A DNA stretch of 64,000 nt from assembly GCA_030950375.1 (NCBI GenBank), contig JAUZRN010000015.1, positions 1-64,000 on the forward strand. Direction: 5' to 3'. The translations under genes and the position numbers were made by a program. Positions 15,229 to 23,314 of the stretch are shown here, piece by piece. This DNA is from Rhodothermus sp. Its GTDB lineage: Bacteria > Bacteroidota > Rhodothermia > Rhodothermales > Rhodothermaceae. The first letter of the stretch is position 1. Every line of letters begins with the position of its first letter. The notes under the pieces were generated by a model. It searched no databases and was not told the origin of the DNA. It saw only the letters and a program-made list of their open reading frames with translations.

Positions 15229-15378
15229 TTATTCTGTATTAACTTGATAAAAAACTATATGGATACGATCGGAGCTCACTTTCAGGATCTCCTTGATCTG
15301 CTCTCTGATTCGCTGCGCCAACTGTTTGCGAACCTCGGGTGGAAGCGGTCGGTCTGTGAGGACTTCAACGAGCGGCAT
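15229..15378 (-). CDS. Mini 4-oxalocrotonate tautomerase-like protein with Pro1
   Basis: A 49-residue frame, start ATG at 15378-15376, stop TAA at 15231-15229. It reads MPLVEVLTDRPLPPEV, then RKQLAQRIREQIKEILKVSS and DRIHIVFYQVNTE. The Met-Pro start, the beta-alpha-beta pattern and the spacing match 4-oxalocrotonate tautomerase residues 1-48 without gaps. Positions 11 and 39 are Leu and His instead of Arg, and the C-terminal arm (residues 49-62) is missing. It lies between the extradiol dioxygenase and acetaldehyde dehydrogenase genes in the same orientation. It may pair with the Pro1-less protein at 10999-11229. The ribosome site is weak (CGGAA), so expression needs proof. Confidence 0.65.
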   Translation of the reverse strand: MPLVEVLTDRPLPPEVRKQLAQRIREQIKEILKVSSDRIHIVFYQVNTE

Positions 15379-15413
15379 CGTTCCGTGCGGGGTCTCAAGC
15401 AGGATACAGGATA

Positions 15414-15452
15414 CCCCGGAGTAGGCCCAAAAACGAACCGCCTACTCCGGGG
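15414..15452. other. Perfect 12-bp hairpin between dioxygenase and mini-tautomerase genes
   Basis: CCCCGGAGTAGG at 15414-15425 pairs perfectly with CCTACTCCGGGG at 15441-15452 around a 15-nt loop. No T-run follows on the minus strand (the next bases read TATCCTG), so it is not a standard terminator. It lies 18 nt after the dioxygenase stop and may protect the 3' end of the upstream hpaB-dioxygenase mRNA or attenuate downstream reading. Confidence 0.75.
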
Positions 15453-15469
15453 CGTCGCTCCTTCCCGGG

Positions 15470-16474
15470 CTATAGAGCCTCCTCTTCTGCTTTCTTAACG
15501 GCAGCTTCTTCCTTAACAGGCGGGGTACCATAGCGGAAGTATTCCGCAGGCAGTTCTCCACCCCACCAGATAATGCCACGATCCAACACGTCTTCAGTCC
15601 ACTTCACAGGCTTCCAGTCGGGATCGAAGATCAGATAGCCTGGATCGCCAAAGAGCTCGACGCGATTGCCCCCCGGCTCAAACACGTACATGAAATACGC
15701 CTGGCTGATACCGTGTTTGCCCGGACCGGCTTCAATCGTGATGTCATGCTCGCGCAGGGCATCCGCCAGGTTAGCTACATCCTGGGGGAATCCGTACCAA
15801 TAGCAAATGTGATGCAGCCGGCCTTTAGCCCCCTGTGCATCTCGCATAAAAGCGATTTCGTGCACCAGTGGGCTCACGCTCAACCACACACCCGCCCATG
15901 TACCATTGTTGAGTTCAATGTACTCCCGCACCCGGAAGCCCAATACCTGCACCAGAAAGTCCTTGTTAGGCTCTACACGTTCGGCCAACAGGTTTACATG
16001 GTCCAGCCGACGCACCGGCACCCCACGCAACGGGCGCTTACTGGGACGATTGAGAAGTTTCGACTGCTTATCGGCGGGGGCCTCGTAGTAATCTACCTCC
16101 CAGAGCAACTCCATGGGGTGCCCGTCCGGGGTAACAAATTGATAAGCCGGGCCATGCCCATGATCTCCATCAATCCATCCACGTCCCAGTCCTGCGGCCT
16201 CAATAGCCTTGACCCGACGCTCCAGTGCTGCCGGCGAGGTCGTCCGCCAGGCCACATGCCCCAACCGCGGCGTCGGCCCCTCGGTAAGCTTCAGCGTATG
16301 GTGATAGAAGTCTTCATAAGCCCGCAGATAAACTGACTGTCCGACCGTCTCGGTCACCTCCAGCCCCAGCATATCCCGGAAAAACCAGAGCGACTCCTCT
16401 GGCTTGGGCGTAATCAACTCGACATGAGCCAGCTGAGCTACCTCGAACAGGGGTTCCATTTGCTTGGCTTCCAT
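15470..16474 (-). CDS. Extradiol ring-cleavage dioxygenase (catechol 2,3-dioxygenase type)
   Basis: A 334-residue two-domain vicinal-oxygen-chelate dioxygenase. The N-terminal domain spans residues 12-130, the catalytic domain about 152-280. The Fe(II) ligands are seen as RRLDHVNLL (His), RLHHICYW (His) and GNRVELFGD (Glu). It would cleave catechol next to the hydroxyls to 2-hydroxymuconate semialdehyde. The start at 16474 is supported by AGGAGGT four bases upstream. The C-terminal 25 residues are a charged tail ([13 protein letters not shown]) beyond the usual family end. It is second in the operon, 30 nt after the monooxygenase gene. Action on a substituted catechol is possible. Confidence 0.9.
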   Translation of the reverse strand: MEAKQMEPLFEVAQLAHVELITPKPEESLWFFRDMLGLEVTETVGQSVYLRAYEDFYHHTLKLTEGPTPRLGHVAWRTTSPAALERRVKAIEAAGLGRGWIDGDHGHGPAYQFVTPDGHPMELLWEVDYYEAPADKQSKLLNRPSKRPLRGVPVRRLDHVNLLAERVEPNKDFLVQVLGFRVREYIELNNGTWAGVWLSVSPLVHEIAFMRDAQGAKGRLHHICYWYGFPQDVANLADALREHDITIEAGPGKHGISQAYFMYVFEPGGNRVELFGDPGYLIFDPDWKPVKWTEDVLDRGIIWWGGELPAEYFRYGTPPVKEEAAVKKAEEEAL

Positions 16475-16504
16475 AGCACCTCCTGGTTTGGTTTTTATTT
16501 TCGT

Positions 16505-18094
16505 TCACTTTTGCTTTCCATTGCTGAATATATTGATATCTTCTGGATTTATCAGATCGGGAACGACCCAGCCATCCAGGTCATACTCCTGAAGACATTG
16601 CTCTGCAAATCCTTTATATTGATCTACCTTTCCTGATGCCATCGAGGCTAACAACACTTCTAATCGAATATTTTCATGATTACCTGCATAATTACGTTCA
16701 TATAGTTCATGTCTTCCACCAAACTCACTACCTATTGCATCCCATATCAGCTTCATCAATTTGATCCGTTTCTCTGCTGTATAGCCGTTTGTGCCGCGTA
16801 CGTACTTCTCCAGAAACTCCCGAATAACCGGATTCTTCAGGTCTTTGACATGGGAGGGCAGATAAATGAGGGCACTGGCCAGGTCCTGCATGAAAATTTC
16901 TCGGATGCGTGGATAGGCTACCGTCGCAAACACCCGATAGGCCAGTCCGTAATCCAGATTGGGCAACACATAGTCGTCTATCCAGGGCATGGGTGTCCGC
17001 GCCATGGCATCGGTAATGGCCCAGAAGAGATTGCGCCAGGCCAGCACTTCACCTACGCGAACTTGCACGCCCCGAAAGTCTTTCGAACCGGTGGCCTCAA
17101 CCCCCATCAATAGCAACCCGGCCAGAAAATCCAGCTTGACCGCCAGCCGCGTGCACCCATGAAACGTAAAACGTGGAATAAACCCAGAAAGCGGGAAGAA
17201 TTCGTTTACCTTATCCACATCCCCGTAAACAAACACATTCTCCCACGGCACCAGCACCTTGTCAAATACAAAGATAGCGTCATTCTCGTCGAGCCGACTC
17301 GAAAGCGGATAATCAAACGGACTGCCTACCGCTTCCGCCATAAATTCGTACGAGGGGCGCGAGATCAACTTCACACCCGGCGCATTCATTGGTACACAGA
17401 TGATCAGAGCCAGCCGCCGATCTTTGATGGGCAAGGGACCATAATGTGCAATGAAATTATAGTGCGTTAATGCGGAACCCGTAGCTACAACTTTTGCCCC
17501 ACTGACCACAATCCCTGCATCGGTTTCCTTCTCTACATGCATGTACACATCCATGACTTCCTCCGGCGGCCGATTGCGGTCCACCGGTGGATTCACAATG
17601 GCATGGTTCCAGTACAACAGTTTTTCCTGGGTCTCCCGGTACCAGCGACGGGCGTTTTCCTGGAAGGGCTCATAAAAGGCCGCATTCGCGCCCAAGGTCC
17701 CTACAAACGAAGCTTTGTAATCGGGGCTACGCCCCATCCAACCGTACGTAATGCGCTGCCACGCGGCAATCGCATCCCGGGCATGGACCAGATCCTCCGC
17801 GCTTTTCGGGGCCTTGAAAAACCAGTGCGTGTAGCCCCCATTACCCGTGTCCGTCTCCGTGCGAATTACGGCTCCCTGTTCGGGATCATGCACGGCATCA
17901 TATAGGCGGGCAATCATGCGTGCCGCATTGCGAAAAGCCGGATGCTGTGTGACATCTTTTACGCGTTCGCCATACACATACACCTCACGCCCGTCCCTTA
18001 AACTCTCCAGATATTCCTCCCCGGTCATAGGACGAGTAACCGGACGGGTGTTGTCGTAGGCATCATAGCGAGCGGTCTTCTCAGAAACGCCCAT
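16505..18094 (-). CDS. hpaB: FAD-dependent phenol/4-hydroxyphenylacetate 3-monooxygenase, oxygenase subunit (HpaB type)
   Basis: A 529-residue protein of the HpaB/PheA family. Seen are [20 protein letters not shown] (residues 23-42), [20 protein letters not shown] near 92-111, the flavin region around [20 protein letters not shown], and [16 protein letters not shown]. These enzymes use reduced FAD from HpaC to hydroxylate a phenol ortho to its OH. Since the downstream genes end in acetaldehyde and pyruvate, the substrate is more likely phenol or a simple alkylphenol than 4-hydroxyphenylacetate. It is the first gene of the cluster, behind a repeat-rich control region. The last 100 codons are AT-richer than the rest. 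Confidence 0.9.
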   Translation of the reverse strand: MGVSEKTARYDAYDNTRPVTRPMTGEEYLESLRDGREVYVYGERVKDVTQHPAFRNAARMIARLYDAVHDPEQGAVIRTETDTGNGGYTHWFFKAPKSAEDLVHARDAIAAWQRITYGWMGRSPDYKASFVGTLGANAAFYEPFQENARRWYRETQEKLLYWNHAIVNPPVDRNRPPEEVMDVYMHVEKETDAGIVVSGAKVVATGSALTHYNFIAHYGPLPIKDRRLALIICVPMNAPGVKLISRPSYEFMAEAVGSPFDYPLSSRLDENDAIFVFDKVLVPWENVFVYGDVDKVNEFFPLSGFIPRFTFHGCTRLAVKLDFLAGLLLMGVEATGSKDFRGVQVRVGEVLAWRNLFWAITDAMARTPMPWIDDYVLPNLDYGLAYRVFATVAYPRIREIFMQDLASALIYLPSHVKDLKNPVIREFLEKYVRGTNGYTAEKRIKLMKLIWDAIGSEFGGRHELYERNYAGNHENIRLEVLLASMASGKVDQYKGFAEQCLQEYDLDGWVVPDLINPEDINIFSNGKQK

Positions 18095-18182
18095 GGCTTT
18101 TCTCTGTTTGGTTTATTGTGTTTTTCTTGAAGAGACGGTAATCCACAGACCTTCAGTATGGCAAGGCATCTGTTTGGACATT

Positions 18183-18243
18183 CCGAACAATTGATTTTCT
18201 CTGGGCTGAAAAAGCGAAGTGTCCCAAATAACCGAACAGTTGA
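18183..18243. promoter_or_regulatory. Direct repeats CCGAACARTTGA upstream of hpaB
   Basis: CCGAACAATTGA at 18183-18194 and CCGAACAGTTGA at 18232-18243 differ by one base and have starts 49 bp apart. They lie about 90 and 140 bp upstream of the hpaB start. They could be operator sites for the IclR-type regulator encoded at 4266-5018; that link is inference. Confidence 0.45.
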
Positions 18244-18348
18244 GCCCCTATCTGGAATCTGCAGAGATGCAAACAGACACCGCAAACGCAACCATCAATT
18301 GCTTCTGTGCCCCGGCATATTCAAGGAAATTGTTTAAACAAAGTTCTG

Positions 18349-18448
18349 GTGCATCCTGTCAGATGGAATCTTATCACAAGGCCGTCAGCAAGCGTGAGGT
18401 GACGATCCCGAACGATGTGCATCCTACCGGATGAAATCTTATCACAAG
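18349..18448. repeat. Two CRISPR-like 32-bp repeats flanking a 36-bp spacer
   Basis: The copies at 18349-18380 and 18417-18448 match at 28 of 32 positions. Both begin GTGCATCCT and end GATGRAATCTTATCACAAG. A short inverted repeat (CATCC...GGATG in the second copy) sits in the middle, and the spacing is exactly 36 bp (18381-18416). This geometry fits a two-repeat, degenerate CRISPR unit. No cas gene and no third repeat are seen, so tandem operator sites are an equal alternative. Confidence 0.5.
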
Positions 18449-18582
18449 AGCAGGGGCTTAACAGCGCTCCGCACGGTTTCACTCAACGCTTTTCTTTATC
18501 TTTTACGGGTGGTTGCTCTTGAGCAAAGCGATGGCGTCCGTTTTAAGCCTCCCCGGGTGATTTCCCTGAACGACCGGGCGTT

Positions 18583-19056
18583 ATGCGAAGGACGTGTATC
18601 GGCTGGCAGGCGGTCGTATTATCGGCCGGGTTGCTGATAGGCGCCCATCCGTTAGCCGCTCAACCCGGCATCAGTTTGCTGACAGGTCCGGTTCGCGGTA
18701 CCATTGGCGCTGAACTTAGCCTACATTTATCCCCCTACACGGCGCTGACGCTGTCTGCCACAACAGCCTGCTGGAAGTCCGGACAGGATCGTCCCAACTT
18801 TCTGCTGGGCGGACTACAGCTTTTCTTCAAGCCAGAGGGTAACCGCTGGCTCCTGGCAGCCTATGCCGGCACGATGCAACGTGGCGATGTCTATCTTCCG
18901 GTAGGCGGGCTTACCGGAGGCTTCGAGTGGCAAGCAACGCCGCACTGGTCTTTCAGTGCGGAAATAGGTATAGGGGTCACCATTGGTGTGCTGCTCATAG
19001 CAGCGATTCCTCTTCCTTTTTCGCTTGTAGCTGCCCGGATTCGATATCGCCTTTAG
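18583..19056 (+). CDS. Small outer-membrane beta-barrel-like protein, unknown
   Basis: A 157-residue protein with a signal peptide (residues 8-25, WQAVVLSAGLLIGAHPLAAQ). The mature part alternates short hydrophobic strands with Gly-rich turns and ends in RIRYRL, as small outer-membrane barrels of Bacteroidota do. A hydrophobic stretch near residues 128-147 (IGVTIGVLLIAAIPLPFSLV) is unusual for a barrel and might be a membrane helix. No family is recognised. The gene is alone between the aromatic cluster and a convergent propeller gene. Confidence 0.6.
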   Translation: MRRTCIGWQAVVLSAGLLIGAHPLAAQPGISLLTGPVRGTIGAELSLHLSPYTALTLSATTACWKSGQDRPNFLLGGLQLFFKPEGNRWLLAAYAGTMQRGDVYLPVGGLTGGFEWQATPHWSFSAEIGIGVTIGVLLIAAIPLPFSLVAARIRYRL

Positions 19057-19116
19057 CTGGTCCTTCGTCCGCCTCCCACCTACCGATACCCTGCTGCCTC
19101 CAAACGGGTGGCGGGT

Positions 19117-22080
19117 TTACAGGCGCTCGGTCGCTGGCTCGGGATAGGGTACAGTACGTGGCCGGCGACCTGGGCGGACAACCAGGTGGCCACGGGCAGC
19201 GACACGATCCCGGACCAGCTCTATCGTGTAGGTGCCAGGCGGCAGGTAGTAGCGTCCGTTGTCGGCTGCTTTTACCTGCGTCTTCTCATCGCGTCGGGCA
19301 TTAAAGGCCGCCACCTGCGTGCTATCGATCGTCAGGTCGTACACCGGATAGTTAAGGCCCACTTCAGCCGTGTCTATCCGCGTAGCCAGTAAGAGGCTGT
19401 CTTCGGTCAGCACCCGGATCGTTACCGGACCAGCCGCCTGGCTATAGTACGGAATCCGCACAGCGGGCGTGTCGGGCGGCATCCAGACGGCCCGGAGGCG
19501 TCCCCAGTCTGGATTATGCCGGACTGTATCGATGACAAACACGTGCAGCGGCCGTTGCAACAGCTCCGGCGTAAGTTGCTCGATCTCCTCCAGATCAGCT
19601 ACATAGAGCGAGCGTCCATGCGTAGCGACAACTAAATCTCGTTCCCTTTTGTGAATCACCAGATCATGCACGGGGGCATGCGGCAATCCTTCGTAAAAGG
19701 GCATAAACGAGCGTCCACCGTCGAGCGACACGTAAAGGCCTCCGTCGGTACCCACGTAGAGGATATTCGGGTTATAGGGATCCTCGCGCACTACATTGAT
19801 GGGTTCGTAGGGCAAGTCCGTTCCGATTCGTTCCCAGCTCTGCCCATAGTCTTCCGAGCGATAGAGATACGGCGTAAAATCATCCCAGCGATAGCCGTTG
19901 AGTGCTACATAGACACGGCTTTCTACATGCTGCGAGGGCTCGACGTGACTCACCCAGAGATGCTGGGGCAGATCGTCCGAGATGCGCGTCCAGGTAACGC
20001 CTCCATCTCGGGTCACGTGCACCAGTCCATCGTCACTCCCTACATAGATGAGCCCAAAGCGAAGTACCGATTCAGCAATTGTTGTGAGCGTACCATAGGG
20101 GACATCCCCTTTACGACCGCCCCGTGTCAGATCGCCGGAAATTGTCTCCCAGTCATCCCCGCGATTGAAAGAGCGGTGGAGCTTGTTCGAGCCCAGGTAT
20201 AGAATATCGGGATGATGTCGTGACAGAAAGATCGGCGTTTCCCAGTTGAACCGCAGCGGCGTTTCACCCAGTTTATGCCGGGGCTTGATAGGCACCCGTC
20301 GGCCTGTCCGCCGCTCGATTCGGAAATAATTGCCGAACTGAAAGCCCGTATAGACAATATCGTTTGTACGTGGATCGACCTGCACCTGCATGCCATCGCC
20401 TCCCAGCAATCGTTCGTAGGGATAGCGACCTTCGGCATACCATGCATAGCTGAACTTGTAGGTGCTGGGTCCTACCCAGACGCCGTTATCCTGCAGACCG
20501 CCATAGACGTTGTAAGGCCGAGCACTATCGACCGCTACCGAGTAGAACTGTCCTACAGGTGGCGTGTTGGCTTTGAACCAGGTTCTCCCGCCATCGTAGG
20601 TCAAGTTCACCCCACCATCGTTGCCATTGACCAGATGGCCGGGCCGGTCCGGATTGATCCAGAGGGCATGATGATCCACATGCACGTTTTCCTCGTTGAT
20701 TGAACGCCAGGTGCGCCCTCCGTCGTCCGATACCAGAAGGGGCACGCCCAGAATGTAGACGTGATCGGGATCGTTTGGATCGACGCGGATCTGGCCAAAG
20801 TAATAGCCATAGGAGAAATACACATTATCCAGATAGCCCTCGTGCGTGCGTTTCCAGGTGCGTCCGCCGTCATCCGAGCGATACACTTCGGCCCCGATAA
20901 CCGGCGTCTCAAACAGCTCACGATTCGCATCGGTCAGATAGTCATAGAGGGCCCGAGGCTTGATCTCGCCGCGTCGCACCATGGCTTTTACTTTTTGGGC
21001 GGTGTACTCGCGCGGGAAGCCGTTTTCTCGCAGAAAAGCCTCCAGGGAGTCGTCCGATAGGGCCAGAAAGGCTTCGCGACGCATTTCCAGAAAGTCTTCC
21101 TTGGTCAGTGCGGGTTTTTCCTTCTTTTCTTCGGGCCGATGGTACTGGTTGTCCAGCAACGCATAGAGAATCTGTGGATTTCTGGGATAAATGGCCAGCC
21201 CGATGCGTCCCACTCCCGCACCCGTGGGGAAACCACTACCTTCTACGTTAAGACGCTGCCAGGTCTCTCCCCCATCGGTTGACTTGAAGATGCCAGAGCC
21301 CGGCCCTGCTTCGACGAAGTTCCAGGCGCGGCGTTCTCGATGCCACATAGCCGCATAGAGGATATCGGGGTTCGTGGGATCCAGGACCAGGTCGATGGCG
21401 CCAGTATTTTCGTCTACATAGAGCACACGTCGCCAGGTACGCCCGCCATCTGTCGTCTTATAGACGCCACGTTCGGGATTCGGCGAATACAGATGGCCGA
21501 TGGCCGCTACCCAGACCGTGTTCGGATCCTGCGGATGAATCACTATACGGCCGATATGGTGGGTTTCGGCCAGCCCCAGATGCTCCCAGGTGTGTCCTCC
21601 ATCTGTAGAACGATAGACCCCTGTTCCGGCATAAGACGAACGGCTGGAGTTACTTTCGCCGGTGCCCACCCAGATGACCTCACCGTGCTTCCAGTCCACC
21701 GCAATATCCCCGATGGTCATGGTCGCTTCCCGATCGAAAAGCGGCTGAAAAGAAATACCGTTGTTTTCGGTTTTCCAGAGTCCTCCTGAGGCATAGGCCA
21801 CATAGAATCTGGTAGGATCGGCTGGATCGACGTCAACATCCACCACACGACCGCTCATGATCGTCGGGCCAATGCTGCGCAACGGCACGTTACGTACCAG
21901 CGAGCGTTCTACCCGGGCCATGCGCTCCTGAAACGACCGCAATCGAACTTCAGCAGGTGTGGGTGGAACCGGCGCCTGCTCCTGCGCCAGTGCCGTCATC
22001 CATACCAGACCCAACAGCAGTCCCCAGAGGCTACCCGATCGATTGACTTTAGGCTTGTTCATGGTTGTGCTATATTTCAT
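19117..22080 (-). CDS. Sortilin/VPS10-type BNR-repeat beta-propeller protein
   Basis: A 987-residue exported protein. Many Asp-box/BNR repeats are visible, each of the form STDGGHTWEHL, TTDGGRTWRRV, SDDGGRTWKRT or SLDGGRSFMPF, spread over residues 100-860. This gives the large 10-bladed propeller of the VPS10/sortilin class often annotated in Rhodothermota and Bacteroidota as exo-sialidase-like or glycosyl-hydrolase-like. The C-terminal 120 residues form a separate beta domain. The Met at 22062 (MNKPKVNRSG), in front of a clear signal peptide, is a better start than 22080, which lies only 9 nt from the divergent neighbour. The substrate is unknown; catalytic activity is not established for this class. 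Confidence 0.85.
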   Translation of the reverse strand: MKYSTTMNKPKVNRSGSLWGLLLGLVWMTALAQEQAPVPPTPAEVRLRSFQERMARVERSLVRNVPLRSIGPTIMSGRVVDVDVDPADPTRFYVAYASGGLWKTENNGISFQPLFDREATMTIGDIAVDWKHGEVIWVGTGESNSSRSSYAGTGVYRSTDGGHTWEHLGLAETHHIGRIVIHPQDPNTVWVAAIGHLYSPNPERGVYKTTDGGRTWRRVLYVDENTGAIDLVLDPTNPDILYAAMWHRERRAWNFVEAGPGSGIFKSTDGGETWQRLNVEGSGFPTGAGVGRIGLAIYPRNPQILYALLDNQYHRPEEKKEKPALTKEDFLEMRREAFLALSDDSLEAFLRENGFPREYTAQKVKAMVRRGEIKPRALYDYLTDANRELFETPVIGAEVYRSDDGGRTWKRTHEGYLDNVYFSYGYYFGQIRVDPNDPDHVYILGVPLLVSDDGGRTWRSINEENVHVDHHALWINPDRPGHLVNGNDGGVNLTYDGGRTWFKANTPPVGQFYSVAVDSARPYNVYGGLQDNGVWVGPSTYKFSYAWYAEGRYPYERLLGGDGMQVQVDPRTNDIVYTGFQFGNYFRIERRTGRRVPIKPRHKLGETPLRFNWETPIFLSRHHPDILYLGSNKLHRSFNRGDDWETISGDLTRGGRKGDVPYGTLTTIAESVLRFGLIYVGSDDGLVHVTRDGGVTWTRISDDLPQHLWVSHVEPSQHVESRVYVALNGYRWDDFTPYLYRSEDYGQSWERIGTDLPYEPINVVREDPYNPNILYVGTDGGLYVSLDGGRSFMPFYEGLPHAPVHDLVIHKRERDLVVATHGRSLYVADLEEIEQLTPELLQRPLHVFVIDTVRHNPDWGRLRAVWMPPDTPAVRIPYYSQAAGPVTIRVLTEDSLLLATRIDTAEVGLNYPVYDLTIDSTQVAAFNARRDEKTQVKAADNGRYYLPPGTYTIELVRDRVAARGHLVVRPGRRPRTVPYPEPATERL

Positions 22081-22089
22081 TCGGCCGGG

Positions 22090-22587
22090 ATGAGCAGAAA
22101 CTACAAGAATGATTTATTTTTTGCCATGCCACTACGCGTTCCAGAAGTGATCACTGCGCCACCTCGTATGGCTGGCTTGCTCCCCCTGCACACGCGTGCC
22201 TTTGCGCTGGCATTGCAGACGGCACGACGTTCACTGGCACGCCGCAGCCGGTTGATGCGGCTGGTTGTGCAGGCCTCACGCCAGTTAGCCCGACGCAAGG
22301 TTGCCCTGGCTCAGGTATGGCGCGAGCTACATACTTTGCTCCGTCTGGTACAGGCCTGGATGCGACGTGAGTATCAGGTGATTCCGTGGCGTTCGTTGCT
22401 CTATGGAGTAGCTGCACTGGCCTATTTTGTCAATCCAGTTGACCTGCTACCCGACGCTTTGCCGGGTCTGGGGCTTGTCGACGACGTGGCCGTCATTGCA
22501 GCAGTTGCCCGTGCCATTCGCAGCGACCTTGATCGCTTCCGGCAATGGGAAGCCGTACAACGCCATCCTAACCCCCACTGCCTATGA
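22090..22587 (+). CDS. YkvA-family (DUF1232) membrane protein
   Basis: A 165-residue protein; an alternative start lies at 22126 (MPLRVPEV). The DUF1232 core is at residues 97-150: IPWRSLLYGVAALAYFVNPVDLLPDALPGLGLVDDVAVI, shown here in part. The NPxDLLPD and GxxDD elements are typical. It probably has one or two membrane helices. The gene overlaps crcB by 4 nt (ATGA), so it is co-translated with the fluoride exporter. Its biochemical role is unknown, and the CrcB link suggests a part in ion homeostasis. Note: the core is described from positions 97-135. Confidence 0.8.
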   Translation: MSRNYKNDLFFAMPLRVPEVITAPPRMAGLLPLHTRAFALALQTARRSLARRSRLMRLVVQASRQLARRKVALAQVWRELHTLLRLVQAWMRREYQVIPWRSLLYGVAALAYFVNPVDLLPDALPGLGLVDDVAVIAAVARAIRSDLDRFRQWEAVQRHPNPHCL

Positions 22588-22973
22588 AGGCGCTATTGAT
22601 CGCCCTGGGGGGTGCCCTCGGAGCGCTTTCTCGCTACGCCCTCTCGGGCCTGATCTATGCCTGGCTGGGACCCACCTTTCCCTGGGGAACACTGGTGGTC
22701 AACCTGACGGGCTGCTACGGACTGGGCCTGCTGTGGGCTCTTTCAGAAACCCTCCCGATGCCAGCTTCGATATCGCCGCTGGTGTTTGTGGGATTCTTCG
22801 GGGCATTCACGACATTTTCCACCTACGGGCTCGAAAGCTTTAACCTGCTGCGCGACGGAGAGCTGTTGCGGGGACTGCTGAACCTGCTGGGTAGCAGTCT
22901 GGCCGGTTTGCTGTGTGTTGCGTTGGGTTTTCTAACGGCTCGCCTGGTGCTTTATCTGGAAAGGGTGCCATGA
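22584..22973 (+). CDS. crcB: Fluoride exporter CrcB/Fluc
   Basis: A 129-residue, four-helix membrane protein of usual Fluc length. The hallmarks are GGALGALSRYALSGL (residues 9-23), WGTLVVNLTGCYGLGLLW with the conserved Asn, and FFGAFTTFSTYGLESF with the Phe-box and TFST. It forms dual-topology dimers that export fluoride. It overlaps YkvA upstream and DUF190 downstream, each by ATGA. CrcB-DUF190 pairs are widespread. No fluoride riboswitch could be recognised in front of the operon. Confidence 0.95.
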   Translation: MKALLIALGGALGALSRYALSGLIYAWLGPTFPWGTLVVNLTGCYGLGLLWALSETLPMPASISPLVFVGFFGAFTTFSTYGLESFNLLRDGELLRGLLNLLGSSLAGLLCVALGFLTARLVLYLERVP

Positions 22974-23314
22974 TCAAGCTACCTGCCGAAGGGGTCCTGC
23001 TGCGCATTTTTATTGGCGAGACCGACCGCTATCACGGACGGCCGCTCTACGAACAAATTGTGCTCAAAGCCCGTGAGCTGAACCTGGCCGGCGCTACCGT
23101 ACTACGTGGCATTATGGGCTTTGGCGCCTCCAGCCGCATGCACACGGCTAAATGGCTGCGGCTTTCAGAAGATCTGCCCGTTGTGGTGGAAATCGTTGAT
23201 ACAGAAGCGAATATCCAAAAGCTCTTACCTTTTCTGGATGAAGTCGTACAAGAGGGACTCATTACCATGGAGAAGGCTTATGTTATCCGCTATCCTCACC
23301 GCTCGGAAGATTAA
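22970..23314 (+). CDS. DUF190-family protein
   Basis: A 114-residue protein from the ATG at 22970 (MIKLPAEGVLLRIFIGETDR). This start overlaps the crcB stop by 4 nt and matches the family N-terminus, so it was preferred to the upstream in-frame extension. The conserved core includes ETDRYHGRPLYEQIV, ATVLRGIMGFGASSRMH and LPVVVEIVDTEANI, a PII-like ferredoxin fold. DUF190 proteins accompany CrcB in many genomes and are thought to regulate or assist it; ligand binding is not established here. Confidence 0.9.
   Translation: MIKLPAEGVLLRIFIGETDRYHGRPLYEQIVLKARELNLAGATVLRGIMGFGASSRMHTAKWLRLSEDLPVVVEIVDTEANIQKLLPFLDEVVQEGLITMEKAYVIRYPHRSED

Larger units (their letters stand above)
18095..18582. other. 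Control region between hpaB and an outer-membrane-like gene
   Basis: These 488 bp separate divergent genes and carry no convincing coding frame. They hold two 12-bp direct repeats close to hpaB (18183-18194 and 18232-18243) and two 32-bp repeats 68 bp apart (18349-18380 and 18417-18448). The hpaB promoter must lie here if the cluster is one operon. Confidence 0.6.

Noticed and set aside
15244-15498. 84-codon plus-strand frame between the dioxygenase and acetaldehyde dehydrogenase genes
   Set aside because: It is the antisense of the mini-tautomerase gene and of the intercistronic hairpin, has no family match, and runs against the operon.
22060-22125. Fluoride riboswitch before the YkvA-CrcB operon
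   Set aside because: The space between the divergent starts is too short, and the conserved ATGGNNTTCC-like core was not found.
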